Of a DNA stretch of 64,000 bases, positions 17,483 to 25,546 are shown in pieces. The stretch's first letter is position 1. The number at the start of each line of letters is the position of its first letter. The position numbers were made by a program, and so were the translations under genes. This stretch comes from Pseudotamlana agarivorans (GTDB taxonomy: Bacteria; Bacteroidota; Bacteroidia; Flavobacteriales; Flavobacteriaceae), in assembly GCF_018860245.1 (NCBI RefSeq), contig NZ_JAHKPD010000020.1, forward strand, positions 1-64,000, given 5' to 3'. The notes beneath the pieces are model-generated. The model ran no database searches. It worked only from the letters and a program-made list of their open reading frames with translations, and had not been told where the DNA came from.

Positions 17483-18361
17483 ATCAAAACAAATTCAAAT
17501 TTTCATAATAAGAATAAGCATAAATCAGGTTATAATTTAGACGCCTTAAGAGCCGTTTTTCCGGAGTTGGAGGCCTATGTTTTCGAAAATAAATACGGTA
17601 CACAAACTATAGATTTTGCAAATCCGAAAGCGGTAAAAGCCTTAAATAAGGCATTATTATTTCAGCATTACAATATTAAATATTGGGAGTTTCCGGATAC
17701 GAATTTATGTCCGCCCATTCCTGGTCGTGCAGATTATATCCATCATATCGCGAGTTTACTAGCCAAATCTGACACAAAAGAACCAATTAAGGTTTTAGAT
17801 ATAGGTACAGGAGCCAGTTGTATTTATCCTATTTTGGGGCACGCCGAATACGGTTGGCATTTCGTAGGTACCGATATCGATAAAAAATCGTTAGAATATG
17901 CTCAAAAAATTGTTGATAAAAATGATTTAGGAGAGGCTATTGAGTTGCGGAAACAAGACGCTGCTTCTTTAATTTTTAAAGGGGTGATTAATGAAAACGA
18001 TCAATTTTCAGCTTCTATATGTAATCCACCATTTTTTAAGTCGGAAGAAGAAGCCTTGGAAGCTACAGAAAGAAAATTAAAAGGGTTGAACAAAGCAGGA
18101 GGTAAGCCCGTTAGAAATTTCTCTGGTACACAAAATGAATTGTGGTACAAAGGCGGTGAGAAAGCCTTTCTTCATAATTATCTTTATGAAAGTTCGCTGT
18201 TTAAAGACCAATGCAAGTGGTTTACAACCTTAGTTTCTAAAAAAGATTTGGTAAAGGGCATGCGTGTTTCGTTGAAAAAGTTAGGTGCTACAGATGTTAA
18301 AATCATTCCTATGGGACAAGGGAATAAGGTTTCTAGAATTTTAGCGTGGACGTTTGAGTAG
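17483..18361 (+). CDS. rlmF: 23S rRNA (adenine1618-N6)-methyltransferase RlmF; start uncertain
   Basis: RlmF methylates A1618 of 23S rRNA with SAM. Evident motifs are LCPPIPGRADYIHH, the SAM loop VLDIGTGASCIYPI and the catalytic NPPF (in SICNPPFFKSEEE). The first common start codon is TTG 17567, but the frame is open back to 17477 and encodes FHNKNKHKSGYNLDALRAVF. This aligns with the LHPRNxHxxxYD N-terminus of the family, so it belongs to the protein. No ATG, GTG or TTG precedes it. ATC at 17480 or 17483 is the only near-cognate choice (292 residues from 17483; E. coli RlmF has 308). An error or mutation in the start codon is the alternative. Confidence 0.85.
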   Translation: MKTNSNFHNKNKHKSGYNLDALRAVFPELEAYVFENKYGTQTIDFANPKAVKALNKALLFQHYNIKYWEFPDTNLCPPIPGRADYIHHIASLLAKSDTKEPIKVLDIGTGASCIYPILGHAEYGWHFVGTDIDKKSLEYAQKIVDKNDLGEAIELRKQDAASLIFKGVINENDQFSASICNPPFFKSEEEALEATERKLKGLNKAGGKPVRNFSGTQNELWYKGGEKAFLHNYLYESSLFKDQCKWFTTLVSKKDLVKGMRVSLKKLGATDVKIIPMGQGNKVSRILAWTFE

Positions 18362-18468
18362 CTTTTTACTTTGATTTATTTGAAAGGAATACTTTAATTT
18401 TAAGACTGTTTCTTTAGCAAGATCATTGAAATTAAAGATTATTAATTTGTGATTATAAATACAAATAC

Positions 18469-19185
18469 ATGAAATTAGATATTCTAGCCATTGGCGCGCA
18501 TCCAGATGATGTTGAATTAGGCTGTGGGGCAACCATTGCCAAAGAAGTTGCTCATGGTAAAAAAGTTGGTATTGTTGATTTAACAAGAGGCGAGCTAGGT
18601 ACTAGAGGTACAGCTGAAACTAGAAAAGTTGAAGCTGCAGACGCTGCAGATATATTAGGTGTTGCGGTTAGAGAAAATTTAGGATTTGCTGATGCTTTTT
18701 TTGTAAACGATAAAGATCATCAATTGGAAATCATTAAAATGATTAGAAAATACAGGCCAGATATGGTGTTGTGTAATGCCATCGATGATCGCCACATCGA
18801 TCACGGTAAAGCAAGTAAATTAGTTAGTGATGCTTGTTTTTTAAGCGGATTAACTAAAATAGAAACCACCAACGATGGGTTTTTACAAGAGCAATGGCGT
18901 CCAAAATTTGTATACCACTACATACAATGGAAAAATATTGTACCAGACGTTGTCGTTGATGTTTCTGGGTTTATTGATAAAAAGATGGAGGCGGTATTAG
19001 CTTATAAAACCCAATTCTTTAATCCGAGTATCAAAGGACCTGAAACCCCAATTTCTAGCGCGAACTTTACTGATAGCGTCATTTATAGAGCTAGAGACCT
19101 TGGTAGGTTAGTAGGCGTAGAGCATGCCGAAGGTTTTACCGTCGAGCGTTATGCTGCAATTGATAGTTTGTTCGATTTAAAGTAG
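18469..19185 (+). CDS. bshB1: Bacillithiol biosynthesis deacetylase BshB1
   Basis: The 238-residue zinc deacetylase of the LmbE/PIG-L fold has AHPDDVE at residues 10-16, TRGELGTRG near residues 44-52 and the third-ligand motif HIDHGKAS. This motif set is typical of BshB1, which removes acetate from GlcNAc-malate in bacillithiol synthesis. Bacillithiol is the usual low-molecular-weight thiol of flavobacteria. The enzyme is cytoplasmic with no signal peptide. The other bsh genes are not in the window. Confidence 0.93.
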   Translation: MKLDILAIGAHPDDVELGCGATIAKEVAHGKKVGIVDLTRGELGTRGTAETRKVEAADAADILGVAVRENLGFADAFFVNDKDHQLEIIKMIRKYRPDMVLCNAIDDRHIDHGKASKLVSDACFLSGLTKIETTNDGFLQEQWRPKFVYHYIQWKNIVPDVVVDVSGFIDKKMEAVLAYKTQFFNPSIKGPETPISSANFTDSVIYRARDLGRLVGVEHAEGFTVERYAAIDSLFDLK

Positions 19186-19240
19186 TTAGCTTTTTGGATA
19201 AAATTTTTTTTAAATTTTGTGTAAAATTTTTAAAAAAGTC

Positions 19241-19272
19241 TTTGCTGATAACGCTTAAAACGTTTACATTTG
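19241..19272 (+). promoter_or_regulatory. Promoter of tRNA-His
   Basis: TTTG (19241-19244), a 20-base spacer and TACATTTG (19265-19272) are an excellent match to the flavobacterial promoter. The mature tRNA begins 28 bases downstream. Confidence 0.8.
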
Positions 19273-19300
19273 CACACGCATTACAAAATGCAGTTACACG

Positions 19301-19374
19301 GTGGTTGTAGCTCAGTTGGTTAGAGCATTGGTTTGTGGTACCAAGGGTCGCCGGTTCGAATCCGGTCTTCCACC
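19301..19374 (+). tRNA. trnH: tRNA-His (GTG anticodon)
   Basis: A cloverleaf can be folded: D arm GCTC/GAGC; anticodon stem TTGGT/ACCAA with loop TTGTGGT, giving anticodon GTG (His); and T arm GCCGG-TTCGAAT-CCGGT. A G stands at 19300, available as the G-1 typical of tRNA-His. CCA is not encoded. In my alignment the acceptor stem GTGGTTG/CTTCCAC has two U-U oppositions, at 5:68 and 6:67. The gene has its own promoter and a strong terminator. Confidence 0.93.
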
Positions 19375-19381
19375 CAAAAGT

Positions 19382-19415
19382 AAAAGCCTTTCAAGAAATT
19401 GAAAGGCTTTTTTTG
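19382..19415 (+). terminator. Rho-independent terminator after tRNA-His
   Basis: A perfect 13-bp stem AAAAGCCTTTCAA/TTGAAAGGCTTTT with loop GAAA is followed directly by more T residues. It begins 8 bases after the tRNA. Confidence 0.9.
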
Positions 19416-19451
19416 TGTCTAGATTTTACTTAAAAAAGCACCTATTTTTAA

Positions 19452-19503
19452 AAGATTTAAAAAAAGATTTATCCCAAAAAGGTATAAATCTATTTTAAAT
19501 CTT
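19452..19503. promoter_or_regulatory. Inverted repeat upstream of the CarH-like regulator
   Basis: Four copies of AAGATTTA-type octamers lie as two inverted pairs: 19452-19459 and 19464-19471 in one orientation, 19485-19492 (TAAATCTA) and 19496-19503 (TAAATCTT) in the other. Together they make 21-base arms with few mismatches. The right arm touches the -7 element TAACTTTG at 19503. This is a candidate autoregulatory operator; an RNA hairpin is not expected, since it lies upstream of the transcript start. Confidence 0.55.
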
Positions 19504-19510
19504 AACTTTG
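19503..19510 (+). promoter_or_regulatory. Candidate -7 element of the CarH-like gene
   Basis: TAACTTTG fits TAnnTTTG and lies 21 bases before the TTG start at 19532. No convincing -33 TTTG is seen; the inverted repeat occupies that space. Confidence 0.5.
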
Positions 19511-19531
19511 TTTATTAAAAATGAAATATAG

Positions 19532-20425
19532 TTGAACAATATTAAAAAAGATTTTACGATAAAAGATCTTGAGAATCTCTCAGGAATAAAAGCACATACC
19601 ATTCGTATTTGGGAGAAAAGGTATAACCTATTATCACCCCAAAGAACAGACACCAACATTAGGCATTATTCTTCAGGAAGCTTACAGAAATTATTAAATG
19701 TTGCTTTACTTAATAAGAACAATTATAAGATCTCTAAAATAGCTGAGATGTCTGATGAAACCATAAAGGTGAAGTCTAGGGAGCTTGCTATTAAGACAGC
19801 TACCAGCGATGAAGCTATAAACGCTTTTAAGTTATCTATGTTTGAGTTTGATAAAGTCTTGTTTAACAGTACTTATAATAAATTACTTCATAAGAAAACC
19901 TTCCGTGAAATCTTCAAAGATGTGTTTGTGCCTTTTCTGGATCATATTGGTTTATTATGGCAAACTGAAACGCTAATCCCTGCACACGAGCATTTTATAT
20001 CTAATTTGATCTCTCAAAAAATTCAGATTAATATAGATGTTTTAGAATCTACGGTATTAAATTCTAAGGCGATTTACGTGTTGTTTTTACCCGATAATGA
20101 AATCCATGAACTGGGATTGATGTTCTTAAATTACGAATTAACTTTAAGAGGGCATCGTACCATTTATCTCGGACAAAGTTTACCATTAAATAATTTAGAT
20201 TACTTTTTTGAATGTGAAGACGCCATTAGTTTCGTGACTTCTTTAACTGTTCAGCCTTATGACGATAAGGTTGTAGATTATTTTAGAGCATTAGAATCGG
20301 CATTAAAAGATACTAAGCATAACTTAATAGCCTTTGGAAAAAAAACTAGCCTTGTAAATGATCTACAATTTGAAGGCAATATCACTATATATCCATCACT
20401 TCTTGAGCTGTTAAAAGCACTATAA
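19532..20425 (+). CDS. MerR-family regulator with cobalamin-binding domain (CarH/LitR-like photoreceptor)
   Basis: The N-terminal MerR HTH is clear (FTIKDLENLSGIKAHTIRIW, residues 8-27). Residues about 95-170 match the helical four-bundle of B12-binding domains, with Trp143 and Glu153-His154 forming W-x9-E-H. Residues 175-297 are the Rossmann B12 domain, with E190-I-H192-E-L-G195 as the E-x-H-x-x-G cobalt-ligand loop. CarH proteins bind adenosylcobalamin, hold DNA as tetramers in the dark, and release it when light breaks the Co-C bond. Residue 144 is Gln; as I recall, Thermus CarH has His132 at this position. The start is TTG 19532, since no in-frame ATG precedes Met73. It directly precedes the carotenoid/photolyase genes. 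Confidence 0.9.
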   Translation: MNNIKKDFTIKDLENLSGIKAHTIRIWEKRYNLLSPQRTDTNIRHYSSGSLQKLLNVALLNKNNYKISKIAEMSDETIKVKSRELAIKTATSDEAINAFKLSMFEFDKVLFNSTYNKLLHKKTFREIFKDVFVPFLDHIGLLWQTETLIPAHEHFISNLISQKIQINIDVLESTVLNSKAIYVLFLPDNEIHELGLMFLNYELTLRGHRTIYLGQSLPLNNLDYFFECEDAISFVTSLTVQPYDDKVVDYFRALESALKDTKHNLIAFGKKTSLVNDLQFEGNITIYPSLLELLKAL

Positions 20426-20458
20426 TATATTTTGTAAAATAATTTTGTTTAACATTAT

Positions 20459-20490
20459 TTTGTTTTGTTTAAACAAAATATATATCTTTG
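20459..20490 (+). promoter_or_regulatory. Promoter of the carotenoid/photoprotection operon with embedded palindromic operator
   Basis: TTTG (20459-20462), a 20-base spacer and TATCTTTG (20483-20490) form a canonical promoter. The spacer holds the perfect 16-bp palindrome TTTTGTTTAAACAAAA (20463-20478). Related half-sites are TTTTGTTTAA at 20443 (20 bp upstream) and the inverted pair TTGTTTAA 20536 / TTAAACAAAA 20560 in the leader. An operator between the -33 and -7 boxes is the hallmark of MerR-family control. The leader before the FAS1 ATG is about 135 bases. Confidence 0.75.
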
Positions 20491-20631
20491 ACTATGTTTT
20501 GATGATCAGAACATATTTTTTTATCTAATCTAAAATTGTTTAATCTTTTTTAGTTTTTATTAAACAAAAGTCTAGGTTACCCAAAATGGACTATAAAAAA
20601 TAGAGTAGGTCTTAATTAAAAAATAAAAACC

Positions 20632-21603
20632 ATGTTAATTAAAAACCAGATTCCCGCAATTGCAATGTGCTTATTATTAAGCTTTAGCTTTTTAACATCA
20701 TGTAGTAGTGATGACGATGGCAATGAAGAACCTATGCCTAAAACCATAGTGGATATCGCTGTAGCAACACCAGATTTAAGTATTTTAGTTGCAGCCTTAG
20801 AGCGTGCAGATTTAGTTGATGCATTAAATGGCGACGGACCTTTTACCGTGTTTGCGCCTAATAATACCGCCTTTATTGAATTATTAGATTCTAATCCAGA
20901 TTGGGATGGCCTAGAAGATATTCCTGTAGCTACCTTAAAATCTGTGTTACTATTTCATGTATTGAATGCTAAAGTTATGGCTTCCGATTTATCGAACACT
21001 TATGTGAATACCATGGCTATGGGACCGAATGACGAAGCTTTATCATTACAAGTAGAAACATCTGGAGCAGTTGAGTTTAATGGAGATGCTAAACCTTTAA
21101 CAACTGATATTATGGCGTCTAACGGCGTGATACATACCATTGATAAAGTGATGCTTCCACCTAATATTGTATCTTTAGCATTAAACAATGCTGTATTTTC
21201 AACATTAGTGGCTGCATTAACCGACAGTAGACATACTACAGATTTTGTGTCTGTACTGTCTGGAAACGGGCCATTTACAGTTTTTGCACCAACAAATGAT
21301 GCTTTTCAGGCCTTATTAGATTCAAACCCTGCATGGAGTGGATTAGGAGATATTCCTATAGCAACTTTAGACGCTGTTTTAAAATATCATGTAGTGAATG
21401 GGGCTAATGTTCAATCAGATCAATTGTCTAACGGAGATATCACAATGCTAAGTGGAGGTATGATTACTATTGATTTATCTAGTGGTGCTCAAATCATGAC
21501 ATCAAGTAGTCAAACAGTTGATATTATTGTTGGTGAGGCTACTAGCGATGTGCAAGGAACAAATGGTGTTATTCATGCGGTAAATATGGTGCTTTTACCA
21601 TAA
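20632..21603 (+). CDS. Lipoprotein with two FAS1 (fasciclin) domains
   Basis: The lipoprotein signal ends LLSFSFLTSC, followed by an Asp-rich spacer. Two FAS1 domains of about 140 residues follow (about 35-175 and 178-323). Each has the hallmark FTVFAPNNTAF or FTVFAPTNDAF and the H2 motif GVIHTIDKVMLPP or GVIHAVNMVLLP. FAS1 proteins mediate adhesion or bind lipophilic ligands, and some FAS1 relatives carry carotenoids. It is the first gene behind the palindromic promoter and lies 51 bases before crtI, so it is probably cotranscribed. A role in carotenoid display or surface adhesion is inference. Confidence 0.88.
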   Translation: MLIKNQIPAIAMCLLLSFSFLTSCSSDDDGNEEPMPKTIVDIAVATPDLSILVAALERADLVDALNGDGPFTVFAPNNTAFIELLDSNPDWDGLEDIPVATLKSVLLFHVLNAKVMASDLSNTYVNTMAMGPNDEALSLQVETSGAVEFNGDAKPLTTDIMASNGVIHTIDKVMLPPNIVSLALNNAVFSTLVAALTDSRHTTDFVSVLSGNGPFTVFAPTNDAFQALLDSNPAWSGLGDIPIATLDAVLKYHVVNGANVQSDQLSNGDITMLSGGMITIDLSSGAQIMTSSSQTVDIIVGEATSDVQGTNGVIHAVNMVLLP

Positions 21604-21654
21604 TAATTAAGAGAGCGTTTATTTAAGTAGAACATTTAATTAAAGAAAAAAATA

Positions 21655-23136
21655 TTGAAAAAAAGCATCTACATCATTGGTTCGGGTTTTTCAGCCTTAT
21701 CAGCCTCATGTTATCTTGCACAAGCTGGGTATCAAGTGATTGTTTTGGAAAAAAATAAAACAATAGGAGGTCGAGCGAGGCAATTGTTAAAAAACGGATT
21801 TACTTTCGATATTGGCCCAACTTGGTATTGGATGCCAGATGTTTTTGAGAAATTCTTTGCAGATTTTGGTAAAAAGCCTTCAGATTTTTATGAGTTAGAA
21901 AAATTAACACCTGCCTATCAAGTCTATTTTGATAAAGCCGATTCTATTACGATTCCAGGAAATCTAGAAGCTATTTATAAGGTTTTTGAAGAAGAAGAAA
22001 AAGGCAGTTCAAAACATCTGAAGGCTTTTCTTAAATCTGCCGCTTATAATTACGATGTGTCTATAAATGATTTGGTTTATAAACCGGGTGCTTCGCCTTT
22101 AGAATTGGTGACTCCAGTAACGATAGGTAAAATTACTCAGTTTTTTTCAACCATAAGAAAGCAAGTTAGAAAACATATTAAGAGTAAAAAACTCATTCAA
22201 ATCTTGGAATTCCCTGTGTTATTTCTAGGAGCTAAGCCAAGTAACACCCCTGCTTTTTACAATTTTATGAATTATGCAGATTTCGGATTAGGAACTTGGC
22301 ATCCTAAAGGCGGTATGTATAAAGTTATTGAGGCCATGGTTGACTTAGCAACATCGCTAGGTGTTGAATTTAGAACAGAAGCCAATGTTCAGGAAATTAA
22401 AGTAAATACTGAAGGCCAGGTAAATGGACTTGTGGTAAATGATGAGTTAATCGAAACGAAAATGGTTTTAAGTGGTGCCGATTACCATCATACAGAAACC
22501 TTGTTACCCGAATCATTTAGGCAATACACAGAAAAATACTGGGATAATAAAGTCTTTGCGCCATCCTCGCTATTGTTTTATGTGGGCTTTGATAAAAAAC
22601 TGGATCAGGTAAGTCATCATACACTTTTTTTCGATACCGATTTTGATGCGCATGCTAAAACAATTTATGATAATCCAAGCTGGCCAGAAAAGCCATTATT
22701 TTATGCTAGTTTTCCCTCTATTACAGATGCTAGTTTTGCTCCAGAAAATCAGGAAGCTGCAACTTTTCTAATTCCGTTGGCTCCTGGTATAAAGGACACG
22801 CCTAAAATACGTGAGCATTATTTTAAACTCATTATAGATAGGTTAGAGAAACTTACCAATCAAAAGGTTGAAGCGCATATTCTGTTTAAAGAAAGTTTCT
22901 GTGTAAACGATTTTATAAAAGACTATAATTCATATAAAGGTAATGCCTACGGATTGGCAAATATTCTAACACAAACAGCTTTTTTAAGACCAAAAATTAA
23001 AAGTAAAAAAGTGACAGGCTTATTTTTTACAGGTCAACTAACGGTTCCTGGACCCGGGGTTCCTCCATCATTAATTTCGGGTAAAATAGCCTCAGATTCA
23101 ATTTTAAAAACTTACAAGAATGAAACAATTATTTGA
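21655..23136 (+). CDS. crtI: Phytoene desaturase CrtI
   Basis: The 493-residue FAD enzyme begins with the dinucleotide fold IIGSGFSALSASCYLAQAG and ends with the CrtI signature FFTGQLTVPGPGVPPSLISG. It converts phytoene to lycopene. The start is TTG 21655, placed so the FAD motif begins at residue 7. It overlaps crtB by 17 bases. The length is normal for bacterial CrtI. It is membrane-associated rather than membrane-spanning. Confidence 0.95.
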   Translation: MKKSIYIIGSGFSALSASCYLAQAGYQVIVLEKNKTIGGRARQLLKNGFTFDIGPTWYWMPDVFEKFFADFGKKPSDFYELEKLTPAYQVYFDKADSITIPGNLEAIYKVFEEEEKGSSKHLKAFLKSAAYNYDVSINDLVYKPGASPLELVTPVTIGKITQFFSTIRKQVRKHIKSKKLIQILEFPVLFLGAKPSNTPAFYNFMNYADFGLGTWHPKGGMYKVIEAMVDLATSLGVEFRTEANVQEIKVNTEGQVNGLVVNDELIETKMVLSGADYHHTETLLPESFRQYTEKYWDNKVFAPSSLLFYVGFDKKLDQVSHHTLFFDTDFDAHAKTIYDNPSWPEKPLFYASFPSITDASFAPENQEAATFLIPLAPGIKDTPKIREHYFKLIIDRLEKLTNQKVEAHILFKESFCVNDFIKDYNSYKGNAYGLANILTQTAFLRPKIKSKKVTGLFFTGQLTVPGPGVPPSLISGKIASDSILKTYKNETII

Positions 23137-23962
23137 TGATGTTTCTTACTCGTGCAGTAAGTTAGTCACCCAGAAATACAGTACATCGTTTACTTTAGCC
23201 ACTAGAATGTTGGCGCCTAAAATACGTGCAGACATCTATAATATTTATGGTTTCGTTCGCTTTGCAGATGAAATAGTAGACTCCTTTCACGATTACAACA
23301 AAGAGCAATTATTTTTAGAGTTTGAGAACGAATATTATGAGTCAAAATCTAGAGGCATCAGTCTTAACCCGATTATAAATTCATTTATTCATACGGTTAA
23401 TAAATATGATATTCCAGATGATTTGGTAAGGGCTTTTTTAAAGAGCATGAAAGCAGATTTGTATAAAACCAGATATGTTTCTGATGATGAGTACAAGGCT
23501 TATATTTACGGTTCTGCAGACGTTGTAGGACTTATGTGTTTAAAGGTTTTTGTGAATGGTGACCAAGAAAAATACGATGCGCTTAAATTTGCTGCCATGC
23601 GCTTGGGGTCTGCCTTTCAAAAAGTGAATTTTTTACGTGATTTAAAAGATGACTATGAAGTTTTAAATCGCTCATATTTTCCGAACATAAATTTTTCATC
23701 CTTAGACGATAGCTCTAAAGAGTCAATTATTAAAGAAATTGAGGAAGATTTTGATTTTGCTTTCCAAAACGGGGTTTTAAAACTTCCTGTTGAAGCTAAA
23801 TTTGGAGTTTATATGGCTTATCGTTATTATTTGAGATTACTAAAAAAATTAAAAAACGTATCTTTTTCTGAGATTATGGAAACTCGAATTAGGGTTTCTA
23901 ATACGATGAAAATAAATTTGTTAGCAAGAAGTTACGTGAAGTATAAATTAAATATCATTTAA
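23120..23962 (+). CDS. crtB: Phytoene synthase CrtB
   Basis: The 280-residue trans-isoprenyl diphosphate synthase condenses two geranylgeranyl-PP into phytoene. Both Asp-rich motifs are present: DEIVD (in FVRFADEIVDSF) and DLKDD (in VNFLRDLKDDYEV). A YxxxSF-type N-terminus (KYSTSFTLATRML) is also seen. It overlaps crtI, and its TAA shares a base with the next gene's ATG. No crtE (GGPP synthase) is in the window, so the precursor must be made elsewhere. Confidence 0.95.
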   Translation: MKQLFDDVSYSCSKLVTQKYSTSFTLATRMLAPKIRADIYNIYGFVRFADEIVDSFHDYNKEQLFLEFENEYYESKSRGISLNPIINSFIHTVNKYDIPDDLVRAFLKSMKADLYKTRYVSDDEYKAYIYGSADVVGLMCLKVFVNGDQEKYDALKFAAMRLGSAFQKVNFLRDLKDDYEVLNRSYFPNINFSSLDDSSKESIIKEIEEDFDFAFQNGVLKLPVEAKFGVYMAYRYYLRLLKKLKNVSFSEIMETRIRVSNTMKINLLARSYVKYKLNII

Positions 23963-24399
23963 TGACTTTGTTTCTTTTCCATATATTTATGATGCTTGTA
24001 CCAAATATGAATGAGCCAGATTTTATTGAAGAATATCATTCGGCTTTAACTAAAGTAAAAGAGCAGCAATTTATTGCTAAGTATGAAAGTAGCAGCAATA
24101 TTGATATTCAAGCATATGTGATTTCATTTAAAATGAAGCAAGCAAAATATGAGTTGATGCCTTGGAATAAAATGAAAGTTTTTAGTACGTATAAAAATCA
24201 ATTAGAAAAGCTCATTTCTGAACATTCGGAAAATGTACATTTAAGATATGTTCGATTAGTAATTCAAGAAAATGTACCGGTAATTTTAAATTATAGTTCC
24301 GACATTGAAAATGATAAAGCCTATTTAATTAAAATGATGAAACTTCAAGATAATACCGATTATCTTGATCCTTACATCACAAAAAACACGTCAATATGA
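23962..24399 (+). CDS. Unknown protein encoded inside the carotenoid operon
   Basis: This 145-residue protein has a hydrophobic N-terminus (MTLFLFHIFMMLVPNMNEP), possibly a signal or membrane anchor, then a mostly helical hydrophilic body (AYVISFKMKQAKYELMPWNKM; HLRYVRLVIQENVP). Its ATG overlaps the crtB stop and its stop overlaps the crtZ ATG by 4 bases, so it is translationally coupled on both sides. I do not recognise a family. Its position between phytoene synthase and the hydroxylase suggests an accessory or assembly factor for the pathway; that is inference. Confidence 0.75.
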   Translation: MTLFLFHIFMMLVPNMNEPDFIEEYHSALTKVKEQQFIAKYESSSNIDIQAYVISFKMKQAKYELMPWNKMKVFSTYKNQLEKLISEHSENVHLRYVRLVIQENVPVILNYSSDIENDKAYLIKMMKLQDNTDYLDPYITKNTSI

Positions 24400-24851
24400 A
24401 CGGATTTGTTTTTTTAGGAATTACATTATTAACCTTCGTTGTTATGGAAGGTGTGACTTGGTGTACGCATAAATATGTCATGCATGGTTTTGGTTGGTTT
24501 TTGCATGAAGATCATCATCAACCAGGTTATCCGCATGCTTTCGAGAAAAATGATGCCTTTTTTGTTGTTTTTGCGATTCCAAGTATACTATTGTTTTACT
24601 TCGGAATTAGACCAGAATTAAACGTCCTTTTCTTTATCGGATTAGGGATTTTCTGTTACGGAGTCGCTTATTTTTTAATTCATGATGTCTTGATTCATAA
24701 GCGGTTTAATTGGTTTAAAAACACAAAAAATCAATACCTAAAAGGTTTAAGAAAAGCACATAGAATACACCATAAACATTTGGATAAACCCGATGGTGAA
24801 TGTTTTGGTATGTTGTTCGTGCCTTTTAAATATTTTAAGAAATCACAGTGA
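24396..24851 (+). CDS. crtZ: Beta-carotene hydroxylase CrtZ
   Basis: This 151-residue membrane di-iron hydroxylase of the fatty-acid hydroxylase superfamily has all histidine clusters: HKYVMH, HEDHH, HDVLIH and HRIHH. It adds 3-OH groups to the rings of beta-carotene to give zeaxanthin. Four hydrophobic segments are visible. It overlaps its neighbours on both sides by 4 bases. Confidence 0.95.
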   Translation: MNGFVFLGITLLTFVVMEGVTWCTHKYVMHGFGWFLHEDHHQPGYPHAFEKNDAFFVVFAIPSILLFYFGIRPELNVLFFIGLGIFCYGVAYFLIHDVLIHKRFNWFKNTKNQYLKGLRKAHRIHHKHLDKPDGECFGMLFVPFKYFKKSQ

Positions 24852-25546
24852 ATATATACTTGTATTTAATTCTAAATTTAGGAAGCTTAAGCATCCCTCT
24901 GCTTTATAGTATTTTTGAGAAAAAATTTCATTTCATTCAGTATTTTAAAGCAGCATGTTTTAGTATACTGATTGTAGCTGTTCCTTTTTTAATTTGGGAT
25001 GCCTTATTTACAAAAATGGGGATTTGGGGTTTTAATCCAGATTACCACTTGTCTTATTTGATTTTTAACATGCCCTTTGAAGAATGCTTGTTTTTCTTTT
25101 GTATTCCTTATGCTTGTTTGTTTACTTATGAAGTGATTCGGTATTATTTTCCCACCTTTAAATTATCAAAAGCGGCAACGATACTAGTTGGTTTGCAGTT
25201 ATTAATTCTAACTGGGACTTTGCTGATTTTCAATTTCGGAAAATGGTACACTACCGTTAACTTCATGTTTTTTATCATTTTAACTTTATACGGACTAAAA
25301 TATCACCTAGAAACCTTAAGGTCCTATTTGCCAGTGTTTGCAATAATTTTAGTGCCATTTTTTTTAGTGAACGGGGTGCTTACAGGTAGTTTTATTGAAT
25401 CACCTGTTGTTTGGTATGATGATTCTGAAAATCTAGGATTTCGTTTGTTTACGATTCCTTTTGAAGATGTTTTTTACGCTTTTAATATGTTGTTTTCTGT
25501 GCAATTAATTTTTAATTTTTTTATAAGAAAATACTATGATAAATAA
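24848..25546 (+). CDS. Lycopene cyclase (fused CrtYcd-type membrane protein)
   Basis: The 232-residue polytopic protein has two lycopene-cyclase-domain repeats. The first has PFEECLFFFCIPYACLF, the second PFEDVFYAFNMLFSVQL. This is the CrtYc+CrtYd arrangement of heterodimeric cyclases fused in one chain, different from the soluble FAD-type CrtY. It cyclises lycopene to beta-carotene. The start is GTG 24848, overlapping the crtZ stop, and the 3' end overlaps tspO by 11 bases. Confidence 0.9.
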   Translation: MNIYLYLILNLGSLSIPLLYSIFEKKFHFIQYFKAACFSILIVAVPFLIWDALFTKMGIWGFNPDYHLSYLIFNMPFEECLFFFCIPYACLFTYEVIRYYFPTFKLSKAATILVGLQLLILTGTLLIFNFGKWYTTVNFMFFIILTLYGLKYHLETLRSYLPVFAIILVPFFLVNGVLTGSFIESPVVWYDDSENLGFRLFTIPFEDVFYAFNMLFSVQLIFNFFIRKYYDK

